Source: Anaerolineales bacterium
Lineage (GTDB): Bacteria; Chloroflexota; Anaerolineae; Anaerolineales; Villigracilaceae
Direction of reading: 5' to 3'
Assembly (NCBI GenBank): GCA_025056175.1
Contig: JANWWK010000064.1
Location: forward strand, 62,001 to 126,000
DNA length: 64,000 nt
The notes beneath the pieces were generated by a model. The model made no database searches. It was not told the DNA's origin and worked only from the letters and a program-made list of their open reading frames with translations. Of the stretch, positions 62,593-64,000 are shown piece after piece. Made by a program: the position numbers and the translations under genes. How positions within the stretch are numbered: the stretch's first letter is position 1; each line of letters begins with the position of its first letter.

Positions 62593-62619
62593 ATTATATC
62601 AAGCCTGCTGTAACGTCAA
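62593..62619 (-). promoter_or_regulatory. Promoter of the SET gene inside the end of the upstream gene
   Basis: On the minus strand TTGACG (62619-62614), a short 15-base spacer, and perfect TATAAT (62598-62593). The ATG at 62586 comes after a 6-base gap. The boxes overlap the last codons and stop of the metallopeptidase gene. Confidence 0.6.
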
Positions 62620-63288
62620 AAATCGTCCGTTCTTTTTCAACCAGTCACGGTGAGTTTTGTAATCGGGCATCATCCTGGCGACTTCGGCCCAAAAGGCTGC
62701 CGAATGGTTCGGATGGCGCAGGTGCGCCAATTCGTGAACCACCACATAATCCACCACTTCCAGCGGAGCCATGACCAGCCGCCATGTGAAGCTGAGCGTA
62801 CCGTGCGAACTGCACGACCCCCACCGCGTCTGCGCCGAAGAAATGCGAAGTTTCTGATATGTCAGGCCAAAAGTTTGGGCATAAAAGCGCGTTCGTTCGG
62901 TCAGGATTTTGCGCGCCATCGCTCTGTACCACCGCTCGAACAGAGCAGCAGCCTGTGGCAGATTTTCAGAGTTCAAAACAAAACCTTCTGAAAACCATAA
63001 CCCGGTCTTCGGGCCGCCTGCCAGGCGCAAGGGATATTCCCGCCCCAGTACCGGAAAGGTCTCCCCCTCGGCAAAACGGCGTTTCCGGTGCGCCACCTGT
63101 TGCTGAATCTCTTGTGCTTCGGCTTTCCTGGCCGCAATCCACCCGGCTTTGGATTGAACAAAGGCCAGGATTTTCTCGCGGGAAAGCCGCAGCGGGGCGC
63201 GCACGATAACTTTGCCATCGGGTCGCACGAGAATGGCAACGGTTTTGCGCCTGGAACGGATAACCTGGTCAACAAGGGGAAGATTCAT
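62599..63288 (-). CDS. YgjP-type metallopeptidase (M48-related, DUF45)
   Basis: A 229-aa protein starting MNLPLVDQVIRSRRKTVAIL. The zinc-binding motif is HELAHLRHPNHSAAFW in the C-terminal third, with the preceding QTRWGSCSSHGTLSFTWRLV strand that defines the YgjP/WLM-like family. No membrane helix is present, so it is cytoplasmic. Some family members are DNA-protein crosslink proteases or are found with restriction systems. Its role here is not established. The mogA-like gene ends 20 bases upstream. Confidence 0.87.
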   Translation of the reverse strand: MNLPLVDQVIRSRRKTVAILVRPDGKVIVRAPLRLSREKILAFVQSKAGWIAARKAEAQEIQQQVAHRKRRFAEGETFPVLGREYPLRLAGGPKTGLWFSEGFVLNSENLPQAAALFERWYRAMARKILTERTRFYAQTFGLTYQKLRISSAQTRWGSCSSHGTLSFTWRLVMAPLEVVDYVVVHELAHLRHPNHSAAFWAEVARMMPDYKTHRDWLKKNGRFLTLQQA

Positions 63289-63308
63289 GGAGAAGAGCGC
63301 GCGGCGGG

Positions 63309-63803
63309 TTATTTCATGTGTTTCTGCTCAGAATCTGGCGCTTCGCGCAAGAGTTCGACCGCATGGGGCAGGGCCGGGGCAATGACCAGCAGGTTTTCCA
63401 CCGCCCCTTTGGGACTGCCTGGCAGGTTGACGATGAGAGTGCGTTTGCGAATGCCGCTGACCGCCCGCGAGAGCATGGCGTGGGAATGGATGTTCAGGCT
63501 GGCGGCGCGCATGGCTTCGTCCAGGCCGGGCGTCAGGCGTTCAACGACTTGCCGGGTGGCTTCGGGGGTCACATCACGGGGGGCAAAGCCAGTGCCACCG
63601 GTGGTGAGAATCACATCAAAATGCGCCGAATCGGCCCATTCGGCCAGTTTTTGGGCAATCACTTCACGCTCATCGGGCAGAATGGCTGTTTCCAACACCT
63701 GCCAGCCTTGCGTGCGCACGGCTTCGGCCAGCGCCGGGCCTGAAAGGTCGGGACGCTCACCGCGCCAGGAACGGTCAGAAATGGTGAGAATGCCAAAGCG
63801 CAT
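63309..63803 (-). CDS. Molybdenum cofactor biosynthesis protein, MogA/MoaB family
   Basis: A 164-aa enzyme that adenylylates molybdopterin. The start at 63803 (MRFGILTISDRSWRGERPDL) is preferred. The family motifs TTGGTGFAPRDVTPEAT and NLPGSPKGAVENL are intact. It supports the molybdenum hydroxylase encoded 4 kb away on the same strand, although they are not in one operon. It starts 4 bases after the stop of a GNAT gene. Confidence 0.93.
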   Translation of the reverse strand: MRFGILTISDRSWRGERPDLSGPALAEAVRTQGWQVLETAILPDEREVIAQKLAEWADSAHFDVILTTGGTGFAPRDVTPEATRQVVERLTPGLDEAMRAASLNIHSHAMLSRAVSGIRKRTLIVNLPGSPKGAVENLLVIAPALPHAVELLREAPDSEQKHMK

Positions 63804-63807
63804 CGAG

Positions 63808-64000
63808 TCACCCAAAATTTTTACCAAACAGGCGCACGCTGGTCATTTCGCTCCAGCCGCGCTTTTCGTACATCTCGGCTGCGCTGTTTCCGCGCTTGAC
63901 GAGCAAGTAAGCGCGGCGGCAGCCTTTGGCCTTCAGTCGGGCTTCGATTTCGTCCATCAGGCGCGTGCCGATTCCGCGTCCACGAAATTCTGCATCTACA
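63808..64000 (-). CDS. GNAT acetyltransferase, C-terminal part
   Basis: The last 63 codons of a minus-strand gene that continues past the right edge. The peptide has the acetyl-CoA loop DAEFRGRGIGTRLMDEIEAR followed by LVKRGNSAAEMYEKRGWSE, which is standard GNAT. The stop is at 63810-63808, four bases before the mogA-like start. Substrate cannot be judged. Confidence 0.82.
   Translation of the reverse strand, partial: VDAEFRGRGIGTRLMDEIEARLKAKGCRRAYLLVKRGNSAAEMYEKRGWSEMTSVRLFGKNFG

Overview
The window looks like a chromosomal segment of a bacterium from the Chloroflexota, most likely class Anaerolineae. The evidence is an ABC-transporter lipoprotein with a TPTAAP-type linker after the lipobox, a four-cysteine ribosomal protein L28, a bacterial translin homologue, the FakA/FakB pair behind an Asp23 protein, and dense coding with a fairly high G+C (judged by eye). 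No 16S gene or other decisive marker is present, so the placement is an inference. I saw no tRNA, rRNA, CRISPR array, prophage or insertion sequence.

Layout. 1-5.2 kb: start of a Tat-exported protein (minus), nucleoside hydrolase, membrane diguanylate cyclase, DUF429 protein, PlsC acyltransferase (minus). 5.3-13.4 kb: enolase, then an alpha-glucan uptake locus (ROK regulator, MalE/F/G-like ABC transporter without its ATPase, GH13 amylase lipoprotein). 13.5-25.4 kb: a giant polytopic membrane protein, sirtuin and phosphoglucomutase (both minus), an orphan FAD-binding subunit, a GT39-like protein, an AI-2E-family permease, a 59-aa acidic protein with its own terminator, and a P1-family peptidase. 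25.5-29.9 kb: rpmB (minus), Asp23, FakA, DegV/FakB, panC and a candidate small RNA. 29.9-41.2 kb is mostly minus strand: PH-like protein, translin, DUF3467, SSB, GH42 beta-galactosidase, ClpC, then GNAT and holin-like genes (plus), Rpe, Ser/Thr kinase and fatty-acid desaturase. 41.5-48.8 kb: a HerA partner and HerA ATPase, a candidate ncRNA with its own promoter, NAD(P)HX repair enzyme, triosephosphate isomerase, membrane proteins and a Tat-type metallophosphoesterase.

48.9-52.9 kb holds an arsenic-type operon: ArsR, a radical SAM/SPASM protein with an AbrB-like N-terminus, a DUF318 permease, a CxxC thioredoxin-like protein and an LMW-PTP-type arsenate reductase. The radical SAM member is not a standard part of such operons. 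53.0-55.7 kb carries aspartokinase and aspartate-semialdehyde dehydrogenase behind a promoter, a Thr/Met-rich leader peptide and a terminator hairpin. This reads as threonine-type transcription attenuation. 55.8-59.6 kb encodes a two-gene molybdenum hydroxylase (fused FeS-Mo subunit plus FAD subunit). 59.9-64 kb encodes a divergent SF1 helicase-like protein, a SET-domain protein, a YgjP-type metallopeptidase, MogA/MoaB and the end of a GNAT gene.

The strongest discovery candidates are the Thr-rich attenuator (53.0-53.2 kb), the radical-SAM ars operon, the two candidate small RNAs (43.97-44.12 kb and 29.75-29.82 kb minus), the SSB/DUF3467/translin/PH gene group, a dispersed paired-hairpin repeat, and several genes whose -10 boxes sit so close to the start codon that their mRNAs should be leaderless.
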